From contig JAJTIB010000023.1 of assembly GCA_021300075.1 (NCBI GenBank), positions 1 through 7,698 on the forward strand: 7,698 bases of DNA. Direction: 5' to 3'. Source of the stretch: Rickettsiales bacterium. Its GTDB lineage: Bacteria > Pseudomonadota > Alphaproteobacteria > Rickettsiales > UBA3002. Each line of letters begins with the position of its first letter. Position 1 is the stretch's first letter. Both the position numbers and the translations under genes were made by a program. Shown here piece after piece: positions 1 to 6,312 of the stretch. Below the pieces are notes generated by a model. The model saw only the letters and a program-made list of their open reading frames with translations, was not told where the DNA came from and ran no database searches.

Positions 1-490
1 AGCCGCCAGAAGACCCGCCGGGCACAAGGTTTTTCTCTGGTGCGTCTTTGCGTTTCCACGGGTTCACGCAAGGCCCATAGGTGCTCGTGATATTGGCCGA
101 GCCCATGGCAAATTCATCCATATTGGTCTTGCCCAGCATCACCGCACCGGCATCGAATAATTTCGCGCTGACGGTTGATTCATATTCCGGCTTGAAGCCC
201 GAAAGAATCTTCGACGCGGCTTGCGAAGCCACACCCTTGGTGCAGAATAAATCTTTGATACCGATGGGGATGCCTTCAAGCGCCCCGCCCTCACCGCGCG
301 CGAGTTTCGCGTCACTCGCTTTGGCCTGCGCCTGCGCCATTTCCGGCGTCAGATGCACATAGGCATTGAGGGTGGGATTATGTTTTTCGATGGCCGAAAG
401 ATGCAGATCCGCAAGCTCCGCCGCGGAAATTTTCTTCGCCCGAAGCTGATCGCGGATTTCAGCGAGTGTCATGTGGGTGGGGTTAGTCAT
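1..490 (-). CDS. gatA: Glu-tRNA(Gln)/Asp-tRNA(Asn) amidotransferase subunit A, N-terminal part (cut by window edge)
   Basis: GatA is the amidase subunit of the GatCAB complex. It releases ammonia from glutamine, and GatB uses that ammonia to amidate Glu-tRNA(Gln) or Asp-tRNA(Asn) in the cytoplasm. The first 163 codons are visible. They read MTNPTHMTLAEIRDQL at the start, LEGIPIGIKDLF around residues 71-82, MLGKTNMDEFAMGS around 118-131, and PGGSSGG at 157-163, the start of the amidase signature. Lys79 in GIKD matches the catalytic lysine of the Ser-cisSer-Lys triad; the cis-serine is in the SS pair at 160-161; the nucleophilic serine lies outside the window. The start ATG shares its A with the gatC stop codon (TGATG), which suggests translational coupling. 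An internal ATG at codon 7 is a less likely start. The gene is intact as far as it can be seen, and gatB would be expected further along the same strand. Confidence 0.96.
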   Translation of the reverse strand, partial: MTNPTHMTLAEIRDQLRAKKISAAELADLHLSAIEKHNPTLNAYVHLTPEMAQAQAKASDAKLARGEGGALEGIPIGIKDLFCTKGVASQAASKILSGFKPEYESTVSAKLFDAGAVMLGKTNMDEFAMGSANITSTYGPCVNPWKRKDAPEKNLVPGGSSGG

Positions 491-777
491 CACTCAATCA
501 CTTTCGGCACGGTGAAGCAGCCATATTGCGCGCCCGATGCGTTCTTCAGCACCTGTTCCTGCATATTGCCATCCGTCACCTTGTCTTCGCGCCAGGGCAG
601 GGTCTGGTTCGATACGCTGGCAAGCGGCGCCACCGCTTCCGTATTCACTTCGCCCAGCTGCTCAATCCATTTCAGAATGCCATTAATTTCACGCGCATAA
701 TGGGGGATTTCCGCCTCCGTCAGCCGGATGCGGGCGAGCTTGGCGACGTGACGCATTTCGTGATCGGTAAGTGCCAT
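490..777 (-). CDS. gatC: Glu-tRNA(Gln)/Asp-tRNA(Asn) amidotransferase subunit C
   Basis: GatC is the small belt-like subunit that holds GatA and GatB together in the amidotransferase. The 95-residue product has the usual family length. It has the N-terminal helix pattern HVAKLARIRLTEAEI (residues 10-24), the PLASVSNQTLPWREDKV segment (51-67), and the C-terminal GCFTVPKVIE ending (86-95), which is the GatC hallmark. The commonly seen NAP before the last segment is NAS here (79-81), a minor change. The gene overlaps gatA by one base, so the two are surely co-transcribed. No strong Shine-Dalgarno sequence is visible upstream of the ATG. It is divergent from ruvX, with 53 bp between the two chosen starts; promoters for both directions must lie in that gap or inside the neighbouring gene, and no element there is convincing. 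Confidence 0.96.
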   Translation of the reverse strand: MALTDHEMRHVAKLARIRLTEAEIPHYAREINGILKWIEQLGEVNTEAVAPLASVSNQTLPWREDKVTDGNMQEQVLKNASGAQYGCFTVPKVIE

Positions 778-830
778 AGGGCGCTGGTTTTACTCTAGCT
801 TTGCCGCCAAAAGCAAGTATTACTAAGGCC

Positions 831-1292
831 ATGCACGCCCACACCCACGACACCCAGGAATTTTTTGCCCTGCTGCCCGCCAAGGGGCGGCTGATGGCGC
901 TTGATGTGGGTACGAAAACCATTGGCCTCGCGCTGAGCGACGCTGAGCGCATCATTGCCTCGCCCTTAACACTGATTGCGCGCAGCAAACTAACCAAAGA
1001 TTTAGCAACCCTCGCAGAACTCGTGGCCACGCATCAGGTGGCGGGGTTCGTCATTGGCTATCCGGTCAATATGGATGGATCCGAAGGCCCGCGCTGTCAG
1101 GCCACGCGCCAGTTTGCGCGTGATCTTTGCGCGCACCTGCCCCTGCCCTGCCTGCTTGCAGATGAACGGCTTTCGACCGTGGCCGTAAGCCGCATGATGA
1201 CGGAAGAAGCAGATCTAAGCCGCGCCCGCCGCGCGGAGCTGGTCGATAAACTCGCCGCCACGTATTTATTGCAGGGCGTGCTGGATTCGTAA
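831..1292 (+). CDS. ruvX: RuvX/YqgF family putative pre-16S rRNA nuclease
   Basis: The family has an RNase H-like fold resembling Holliday junction resolvase RuvC, and in bacteria it is implicated in processing the 5' end of 16S rRNA. The product is 153 residues with four expected blocks: ALDVGTKTIGLALSD (23-37, acidic residue D25), FVIGYPVNMDGSEG (73-86), ADERLSTVAVSRMM (110-123, E112) and ELVDKLAATYLLQG (136-149, D139). D25, E112 and D139 are the likely metal-binding triad. I chose the ATG at 831 because AAGG lies just upstream (825-828) and conserved sequence begins only after residue 20. A TTG at 801 would add 10 residues but has no ribosome binding site. The N-terminal tail rich in His and Thr (MHAHTHDTQ) is not part of the conserved fold. 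The stop codon abuts a perfect palindrome. Confidence 0.94.
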   Translation: MHAHTHDTQEFFALLPAKGRLMALDVGTKTIGLALSDAERIIASPLTLIARSKLTKDLATLAELVATHQVAGFVIGYPVNMDGSEGPRCQATRQFARDLCAHLPLPCLLADERLSTVAVSRMMTEEADLSRARRAELVDKLAATYLLQGVLDS

Positions 1293-1330
1293 TTCGTCAT
1301 TCGATGATTCGAATCATCGAATGACGAATT
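1291..1330. repeat. Perfect 40-bp palindrome after ruvX
   Basis: Bases 1291-1310 and 1311-1330 are exact reverse complements with no spacer (centre GATTC|GAATC). It begins within the ruvX stop codon TAA (1290-1292). In RNA it could fold into a hairpin of about 18 bp with a 4-nt loop. The arms are built from repeated ATTCG units and are not GC-rich. No T-run follows on either strand, so it is not a classical intrinsic terminator. It may serve as a 3'-end stabiliser or transcription punctuation between ruvX and plsY, or it may be a copy of a dispersed palindromic repeat; the window contains no second copy. Confidence 0.95.
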
Positions 1331-1336
1331 TCCCGC

Positions 1337-1366
1337 TTGCCGAACCAAAAACCGCCCTGCTACGCT
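1337..1366 (+). promoter_or_regulatory. Putative plsY operon promoter
   Basis: A TTGCCG hexamer at 1337-1342, preceded by C (CTTG is common in alphaproteobacterial -35 elements), lies 18 bp ahead of TACGCT at 1361-1366. It is the best housekeeping-sigma match in the gap between ruvX and plsY and would leave a leader of about 45 nt. The leader includes a 6-bp inverted repeat (GTACGC at 1378-1383, GCGTAC at 1394-1399) directly before the ribosome binding site. The hexamers are imperfect, so this is tentative. Confidence 0.35.
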
Positions 1367-1401
1367 CGCAGGTAGGTGTACGCCCACGCATGCGCGTACG
1401 C

Positions 1402-1409
1402 GAGGAGGA
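1402..1409 (+). promoter_or_regulatory. Strong ribosome binding site of plsY
   Basis: GAGGAGGA contains a near-perfect anti-16S sequence (AGGAGG, 1403-1408) 8 nt before the ATG at 1417. It decides the plsY start in favour of 1417 over the in-frame upstream ATG at 1321, which lies inside the 40-bp palindrome and has no such site. Confidence 0.85.
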
Positions 1410-1416
1410 TGAATCA

Positions 1417-2016
1417 ATGGATGCGTTAAGCCTGATTGCCGCGATACTGATTGCCTATCTGATTGGCAGCGTACCCTTTGGGGTAATTCTTGCGCGAATC
1501 TACAAATTACCGGATCCGCGCTATTTCGGCTCGGGCAATATTGGTGCTACCAATTTGCTGCGTACCGGCCGCAAGGACGTGGCACTTGCAACCCTCGCAC
1601 TTGATGCGATCAAGGGTATCCTCGCGGTGCTGGTAGTCGAAGGGGCATCGGCGGATGCGGGAGCGCTGGGGATTGCGGCGGCCGTCATTGGCCATAGCTT
1701 TCCGCTCTGGCTGAATTTCAAGGGCGGAAAAGGCGTGGCCACGATGTTTGGTGGTCTTTTCGCCTTTTCCTTCACGGTCGGTGCGGCCACGGGGCTCATG
1801 TGGATTGGCATGTTTTATTACAAACGCATTTCTTCACTCGCTGCACTTGTTGCTTTTTCCTTTGCGCCATTTCTGACCCTGCTTCTGGTCGATGGGTTAA
1901 GTGCACTCATCGTTCTGCTCACGGTGCTGGTGATTGTCGTTAACCATCAGGGCAATATCCGCCGTCTGGTCAAAGGCCGCGAGCCAAAATTTGAATTCGG
2001 AAAGAAAAAAGAATGA
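1417..2016 (+). CDS. plsY: Glycerol-3-phosphate acyltransferase PlsY (acyl-phosphate dependent)
   Basis: PlsY is an integral inner-membrane enzyme. It transfers the acyl group from acyl-phosphate (made by PlsX) to sn-glycerol 3-phosphate, giving lysophosphatidic acid, the first committed step of phospholipid synthesis. The product has 199 residues, the usual size. Family motifs are clear: GSVPFG (17-22), FGSGNIGATN (37-46), and GHSFPLWLNFKGGKGVAT (92-109) with its glycine-rich phosphate-binding loop. Hydrophobic segments near residues 3-27, 53-75, 81-98, 110-135, 139-157 and 160-176 fit a multi-span membrane protein. The tail is basic (NIRRLVKGREP and a final KKKE) and probably cytoplasmic. 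The start at 1417 is supported by the strong ribosome binding site and by the family length. Its stop overlaps the dprA start by 4 bp (ATGA), so the two are translationally coupled. Confidence 0.97.
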   Translation: MDALSLIAAILIAYLIGSVPFGVILARIYKLPDPRYFGSGNIGATNLLRTGRKDVALATLALDAIKGILAVLVVEGASADAGALGIAAAVIGHSFPLWLNFKGGKGVATMFGGLFAFSFTVGAATGLMWIGMFYYKRISSLAALVAFSFAPFLTLLLVDGLSALIVLLTVLVIVVNHQGNIRRLVKGREPKFEFGKKKE

Positions 2017-3161
2017 CATTTATCCCTCATCCGACCTTACGCGGGTCGAACCCCATTGATGTTTTACGTCTGATACGCAGCGAACAGGTGGGACCGGCCA
2101 CTTTTTTCCATCTCGTGAAGTTCTGTGGCTCCGTCGCCAATGCCCTCACCATGGCGCCGGAAATGAGCCGCCGTGGTGGGCGTGCAAAACCAATTCGCAT
2201 TGCATCTGCCGCCGATGCCGAACGGGAATATGCGGCCATCAGAAATTTTGGCGCCGAGGTGATTTTATACGGTGAAGAGAACTATCCGCGCCTGCTGCAA
2301 ATCGTCACCGATGCACCGCCACTGCTTACCGTCAAAGGCCATCCTCATTTATGGAATCACGATAAAATCATCGGTATGGTCGGGGCCCGTAATGCCTCAG
2401 CCAATGGCTGCGCCTTCGCGCGCAAACTGGCAATTGAATTTGGGGAGGCGGGCTATCTCGTCGTCTCCGGCCTCGCGCGCGGGATTGATGCTGCCGCCCA
2501 TCGCGGCGCGCTGGCCAAAGGCACGGTTGCGGTCATCGGCGGTGGGATTAATAATGTCTATCCACCCGAAAACGCAGTACTCTTCGAAGAAATCGCCGCT
2601 ACGGGTGCGATTATTTCGGAAATGCCCTTCGGCGCAAACCCGCATGCACGTTCCTTCCCCGGCAGAAACCGCATCATCGCCGGCATGAGCCGTGCAGTCG
2701 CGGTAATTGAGGCTTCGCTCAAATCCGGTTCGCTCATTACTGCGAATTTCGCTTGCGAATACGGACGCGACGTCTTTGCCGTCCCCGGATCGCCGATGGA
2801 CCCGCGCTGCCAGGGCACGAATCATCTCATTCGCGAGGGCGCAGGCATGCTCGAATCCGCGCGCGACGTGCTGGGCAACCTCGCGCCGCTGGAACGACTG
2901 CCGCTGGCCGAGCCGGAGATTGGTAACTTTGCTGAAAGCGCGATGGCCAGCGATTCTTCCTTGCTTGATTCCGCGCGCAAGGTTATGACCGCCGCACTCG
3001 GACCCAGCCCGACATTGCTTGAGGACGTGATGGCAGCGACCGAGCTGCCGCCGCATCTGGTCATGGTAGTGCTGCTCGAACTTGAGCTTGCAGGGCGTTT
3101 GCAGCGCCACCCGGGCGGACGTGTAAGTTTAGTTTCAGGAGAAGATGTGCATTATGGCTAA
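2013..3161 (+). CDS. dprA: DNA-processing protein DprA (Smf)
   Basis: DprA binds single-stranded DNA entering the cell during natural transformation and loads RecA on it. Many bacteria not known to be competent also keep it. The 382-residue product has a SAM-like N-terminal region (about 10-50) and a complete Rossmann-like core: GMVGARNAS (121-129), VVSGLARGIDAAAH (150-163), GGGINNVYPPEN (176-187), SFPGRNRIIAGMS (214-226) and KSGSLITANFACEYGRDVFAVPG (237-259). A C-terminal winged-helix-like region (about 317-373) completes the long form of the family. Nothing appears broken. The start ATG overlaps the plsY stop by 4 bp, which fixes the start well. The 3' end overlaps topA by 8 bp. The plsY-dprA-topA order recurs in Alphaproteobacteria, so presence here says little about competence; no uptake genes are visible. 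Confidence 0.96.
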   Translation: MTFIPHPTLRGSNPIDVLRLIRSEQVGPATFFHLVKFCGSVANALTMAPEMSRRGGRAKPIRIASAADAEREYAAIRNFGAEVILYGEENYPRLLQIVTDAPPLLTVKGHPHLWNHDKIIGMVGARNASANGCAFARKLAIEFGEAGYLVVSGLARGIDAAAHRGALAKGTVAVIGGGINNVYPPENAVLFEEIAATGAIISEMPFGANPHARSFPGRNRIIAGMSRAVAVIEASLKSGSLITANFACEYGRDVFAVPGSPMDPRCQGTNHLIREGAGMLESARDVLGNLAPLERLPLAEPEIGNFAESAMASDSSLLDSARKVMTAALGPSPTLLEDVMAATELPPHLVMVVLLELELAGRLQRHPGGRVSLVSGEDVHYG

Positions 3162-5727
3162 GTCCGTTGTCGTGGTCGAATCGCCTGCCAAAGCCAAAAC
3201 CATTAACCAGTATCTTGGTAGTGATTTCACTGTGCTGGCCTCGTTCGGGCATGTGCGGGATTTGCCATCCAAAGATGGCTCAGTTCGGCCAGACGAAGAT
3301 TTTGCCATGACTTACGAGGTCGATGTCGATTCCAAAAAACCCCTGGCGGCAATTGCCAAGGCTCTCAAAACCGCCGACACGCTCTATCTTGCCTCCGACC
3401 CCGACCGCGAGGGCGAGGCCATTTCCTGGCATGTGCTCGAAGCCTTGAAAGAAAGCAAAGCGGTGACAAAAGATACGACCGTCCACCGCATCACTTTCAA
3501 TGAAATCACCAAAAAAGCGGTGACAGCAGCGGTCGCCCATCCGCGTACGATTGATATGAATCTGGTCAACGCGCAGCAGGCTCGGCGCGCACTCGATTAT
3601 CTCGTTGGATTCACCCTGTCGCCAGTGCTCTGGCGTAAACTGCCGGGCAGTAAATCGGCGGGGCGGGTGCAGTCCGTCGCGCTTCGGCTTATCTGCGAGC
3701 GCGAGGCCGAAATCGAAGTTTTCAACGCCCGCGAATATTGGGATATCACCGCCAGTCTCGTTAGTGCAAGCGGCGCAAAATTCAGCGCGCGGCTCACCGA
3801 ATATAACGGCAAGAAACTCGAAAAATTCTCGCTCGTAAGCGAAGCAGAGGCGAACGCCGTAAAACAGGCACTCACGGGTGCGGCATTTACCGTCACCCGC
3901 ATTACCCCAAAGACTTCAAGGCGCATGCCTTATGCGCCATTTTCCACCTCGACCTTACAGATGGAAGCCTCGCGCAAATTAGGCTACGGCGCGAAACGTA
4001 CGATGCAGATCGCACAGAAACTCTACGAGGCTGGGTTCATCACTTATATGCGGACAGACGGGATTACGGTGTCGCAAGACGCAATTGCCGAAGCACGCAG
4101 TATGATTGGCCGTGAATACGGGCCACAATATGTACCTTCCTCGCCTCGGCAGTACAAAACCAAAAGCAAAAACGCACAGGAAGCGCATGAAGCGATTCGC
4201 CCGACCGATCTTTCCCGCCGCCCTGAAATAGCCGCACGCACGCTTGATGACGAACAGGCGCGACTTTATGAGCTGATCTGGAAACGCATGGTCGCAAGCC
4301 AAATGGAGGCGGCCATCTATGATCAGGTGGCGGTGGATCTACGCGACGACTCAGGCGCGCATCTCTTGCGTGCCAATGGCTCGGTTCTGAAATTTGACGG
4401 CTTCCTGTGTTTGTATCAGGAAACGGTTGAGGAAGATCAGAAAAAAGACGGCGGTGAAGACGAGGACGACAGCGAAAACAGCCAGCGCCTGCCGGCGATG
4501 AATGAGGGTGAACAGGTCAAAAATTCTGGTATTGACGCACACCAGCATTTCACTACCCCGCCGCCGCGCTATTCAGAAGCCTCACTTGTCAAACGCCTCG
4601 AAGAGCTGGGCATTGGCCGTCCCTCAACCTACGCCTCGATCATCTCGGTGCTGGTCGATCGCGGCTATGTGACCTTGGAGAAAAAACGCTTCGTCGCTGC
4701 GACACTCGGCCGCATCGTCACCGCATTTCTCATGAATTTTTTCGAGCGTTACGTGCAGTATGATTTCACCGCTCAGATGGAAGACACGCTGGACGATATT
4801 GCCGATGGCGAAAAACAATGGAAAGAAGAGCTGCGGCTATTCTGGAAAGATTTCTATGCGCGGATTGAGGCGAGCAAACAGCTCTCCATCACGGAAGTGC
4901 TGACCGCAATTGATGCACTGCTCGAGCCTTTTTTATATGGTGTGGGAGAAGCGGCGGAAAAAGCGAGAATCTGCCCCAGTTGCAAAACTGGCCGCTTAGG
5001 CCTCAAAACCGGAAAATTCGGCGCGTTCCTTGGCTGTTCAAATTACCCTGAGTGTAATTTCACCCGCCAACTAGGCGACGCGCAGGCGGGTAGCGAGGCT
5101 GGTGCGGCAGGCGAGGCAGGCGCGGCCGAATACCCTAAAATTCTGGGAACCGACCCGAAATCGGGCGAGCATGTTTCACTGCGTAAAGGGCCTTACGGTG
5201 TCTATGTACAACTTGGCGAGGGCGCTAAACCCAAACGCACGGGACTACCCAAGGGGACGTCACCCGCAAGCGTCACGCTGGAGACGGCACTCAGCCTCCT
5301 CAGCCTGCCGCGCGAAGTCGGCCCGCACCCTGAAACGGGTGAAATGATTACCGCCAATATTGGTCGCTTCGGGCCGTATGTCCTCTATCAGGGGCGCTAT
5401 GTAAATCTTAAAGAGGGCGATGATGTGCTGACCATCGGTATGAACCGCGCCGTGACGCTGATTGCCGAGAAAGCCTTGGGCAAAGGCGGGCGCGGCGGTT
5501 CGCCCGAGCCGCTCAAGGAACTGGGCGCGCACCCCACCTCAGGCGATAAGATTACCGTACTTAAAGGCCGCTATGGGCCGTATATCAAGTTTGCGGGCAA
5601 GAACATCACCGTCCCCAAAGGCACGGATATTGAAGCCTTCACCCTTGACGATGCGGTCGCGTTGCTTCCCGCCGCTACAGGCAAGAAATCTAAAGCCAAA
5701 AAGCCAGTGAAAAAGAAAAAAGCCTAG
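3154..5727 (+). CDS. topA: DNA topoisomerase I (type IA)
   Basis: TopA relaxes negatively supercoiled DNA by cutting and rejoining one strand through a 5'-phosphotyrosine link. With the start chosen here it has 857 residues. The Toprim domain starts with VVVVESPAKAKTI (E9) and carries SDPDREGEA with D82, D84 and E86 as metal ligands. The catalytic tyrosine is Tyr298 in GFITYMRTDG. Further core motifs are SAGRVQSVALR, AHEAIRPT, GIGRPSTYASII and MEDTLDDIADG. An acidic insert lies near 425-445. One four-cysteine zinc ribbon follows (C607, C610, C628, C634), then a Gly/Ala/Glu-rich linker (about 640-660), three C-terminal repeats beginning near 664, 721 and 789 (each with a K/R-GxYGPY-like core), and a lysine-rich tail. 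The ATG at 3154 gives MAKSVVVVESPAK, as in other TopA proteins. An in-frame ATG at 3145 sits closer to AGGAG (3137-3141) and would add three residues. Confidence 0.97.
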   Translation: MAKSVVVVESPAKAKTINQYLGSDFTVLASFGHVRDLPSKDGSVRPDEDFAMTYEVDVDSKKPLAAIAKALKTADTLYLASDPDREGEAISWHVLEALKESKAVTKDTTVHRITFNEITKKAVTAAVAHPRTIDMNLVNAQQARRALDYLVGFTLSPVLWRKLPGSKSAGRVQSVALRLICEREAEIEVFNAREYWDITASLVSASGAKFSARLTEYNGKKLEKFSLVSEAEANAVKQALTGAAFTVTRITPKTSRRMPYAPFSTSTLQMEASRKLGYGAKRTMQIAQKLYEAGFITYMRTDGITVSQDAIAEARSMIGREYGPQYVPSSPRQYKTKSKNAQEAHEAIRPTDLSRRPEIAARTLDDEQARLYELIWKRMVASQMEAAIYDQVAVDLRDDSGAHLLRANGSVLKFDGFLCLYQETVEEDQKKDGGEDEDDSENSQRLPAMNEGEQVKNSGIDAHQHFTTPPPRYSEASLVKRLEELGIGRPSTYASIISVLVDRGYVTLEKKRFVAATLGRIVTAFLMNFFERYVQYDFTAQMEDTLDDIADGEKQWKEELRLFWKDFYARIEASKQLSITEVLTAIDALLEPFLYGVGEAAEKARICPSCKTGRLGLKTGKFGAFLGCSNYPECNFTRQLGDAQAGSEAGAAGEAGAAEYPKILGTDPKSGEHVSLRKGPYGVYVQLGEGAKPKRTGLPKGTSPASVTLETALSLLSLPREVGPHPETGEMITANIGRFGPYVLYQGRYVNLKEGDDVLTIGMNRAVTLIAEKALGKGGRGGSPEPLKELGAHPTSGDKITVLKGRYGPYIKFAGKNITVPKGTDIEAFTLDDAVALLPAATGKKSKAKKPVKKKKA

Positions 5728-5760
5728 ATTTAGCCGGGATTTTGATAAAATATAAAAATT

Positions 5761-6078
5761 ATGAGTACGATTGCTGTCCGCATTTATCAGCCCGCTAAGA
5801 CCGCCACGCAATCAGGCCATGCGAAAGACGCCTGGGTGCTTGAATATGTTATCGACACTCCCGACCGCCCGGAGCCGCTGATGGGCTGGAACCCGATGCA
5901 TGACACGCGGGAGCAGGTTACCCTCAGATTCGACACCAAGGAACAGGCGATTGCCTTCGCCAAAGCCAAGCAACTAGCCTATGAAATCATTCTGCCGCAG
6001 GTCAGAAAAACCGCACCCAAAGCCTATGCCGCCAATTTCGCTGCCACTCGCCGCCGCGCCTATGCCGAGCAGAAATAG
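5761..6078 (+). CDS. NDUFS4-like complex I accessory subunit (ETC complex I subunit conserved region)
   Basis: The 105-residue product resembles the mitochondrial 18-kDa NDUFS4 subunit and its alphaproteobacterial homologues, which stabilise the peripheral arm of NADH:ubiquinone oxidoreductase near the NADH-oxidising module. Matching features in order are VRIYQPAKTATQSG (6-19), the W-x-LEY strand (25-29), PLMGWNPMHDTREQVTLRF (39-57), TKEQAIAFAKAKQLAYEI (59-76) and a C-terminal KAYAANF (87-93) before a basic tail. There is no membrane segment or signal, as expected for a soluble peripheral subunit on the cytoplasmic side. The gene starts 33 bp after topA with no terminator between them and lies outside any nuo operon. 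The upstream 20 bp are almost pure A/T and contain no Shine-Dalgarno sequence, so translation may start at a low level or depend on the unstructured A/T leader. An AT-rich TATAAA at 5750 could belong to an internal promoter. Confidence 0.9.
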   Translation: MSTIAVRIYQPAKTATQSGHAKDAWVLEYVIDTPDRPEPLMGWNPMHDTREQVTLRFDTKEQAIAFAKAKQLAYEIILPQVRKTAPKAYAANFAATRRRAYAEQK

Positions 6079-6275
6079 CATCCGTTCGAGTCCTTTTCAT
6101 AATCTAGAAATTTCTCGTTCCCGCACCGGCAGCAATCCAGTGCAGCTTACCCGCACCACACAATTCCTTGATGCTGAATCCTCGTTTTGCGGGGATAACA
6201 ACGATAGTGTTGCGAATAATTTAACCATTTGATTCTTAAAATATTTTATCAAGATTGCGGTACGCTGGCCGAGGA
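6079..6275. other. AT-rich intergenic region with no convincing gene
   Basis: This stretch lies between the complex I gene and the PhoB-like box. It is more AT-rich than the flanking genes. It holds a possible hairpin (7-bp stem with one G-U pair, 6178-6184 with 6190-6196, loop 6185-6189) without a following T-run; an AT-only palindrome TAAAATATTTTA (6237-6248) flanked by TTGAT (6229-6233) and ATCAA (6248-6252); and TTAACCAT at 6221. A small open frame crossing 5981-6232 overlaps the preceding gene out of frame and has no family look. A small RNA cannot be excluded, but nothing in the sequence demands one. Confidence 0.5.
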
Positions 6276-6293
6276 TTGTCACATTTCTGTCAT
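6276..6293 (+). promoter_or_regulatory. Putative PhoB box (two direct 7-bp units)
   Basis: TTGTCAC (6276-6282) and CTGTCAT (6287-6293) are separated by ATTT, giving the 7+4+7 architecture of the Pho box (consensus CTGTCAT-N4-CTGTCAT). The second unit matches exactly; the first has two changes, both of which occur in the E. coli phoA box. The surrounding 11-bp unit is repeated almost perfectly (6277-6287 versus 6288-6298, one mismatch). The box ends 10 bp before TAGGCT (6304-6309) and 19 bp before TATAAT (6313-6318). In well-studied Pho promoters about 10 bp separate box and -10 element, so TAGGCT may be the PhoB-dependent -10. A third, degenerate unit CTCTGCT occurs one period later (6298-6304). 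Phosphate control is inferred only. Confidence 0.55.
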
Positions 6294-6312
6294 ATTTCTC
6301 TGCTAGGCTTGG

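Noticed and set aside
778..830. Promoters for gatC and ruvX in the divergent gap
   Set aside because: Only weak hexamer matches with poor spacing were found on both strands (for example TAGAGT on the minus strand), not enough to call a site.
1321..1416. An N-terminally extended plsY starting at 1321
   Set aside because: The extra 32 residues are hydrophilic and unlike the family, the ATG lies in the palindrome without a ribosome binding site, and a strong site serves the ATG at 1417.
2397..3110. Long minus-strand open frame of 237 codons opposite dprA
   Set aside because: It is antisense to a clearly conserved gene, has no recognisable domain, and its His/Arg/Cys-rich composition is typical of a shadow frame.
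6083..6093. CGTTCGAGTCC resembles a tRNA T-arm, suggesting a tRNA or tRNA fragment after the complex I gene
   Set aside because: The flanking bases do not pair to form a T-stem, and no anticodon arm, D-arm or acceptor stem can be built around it on either strand.
6178..6196. Hairpin as an intrinsic terminator for the topA/complex I unit
   Set aside because: The stem is short with a G-U pair, lies about 100 bp past the stop codon, and no T-run follows on either strand.
5981..6232. Plus-strand open frame of 83 codons overlapping the end of the complex I gene
   Set aside because: It begins out of frame inside a conserved gene and continues into AT-rich intergenic DNA with no ribosome binding site or family resemblance.
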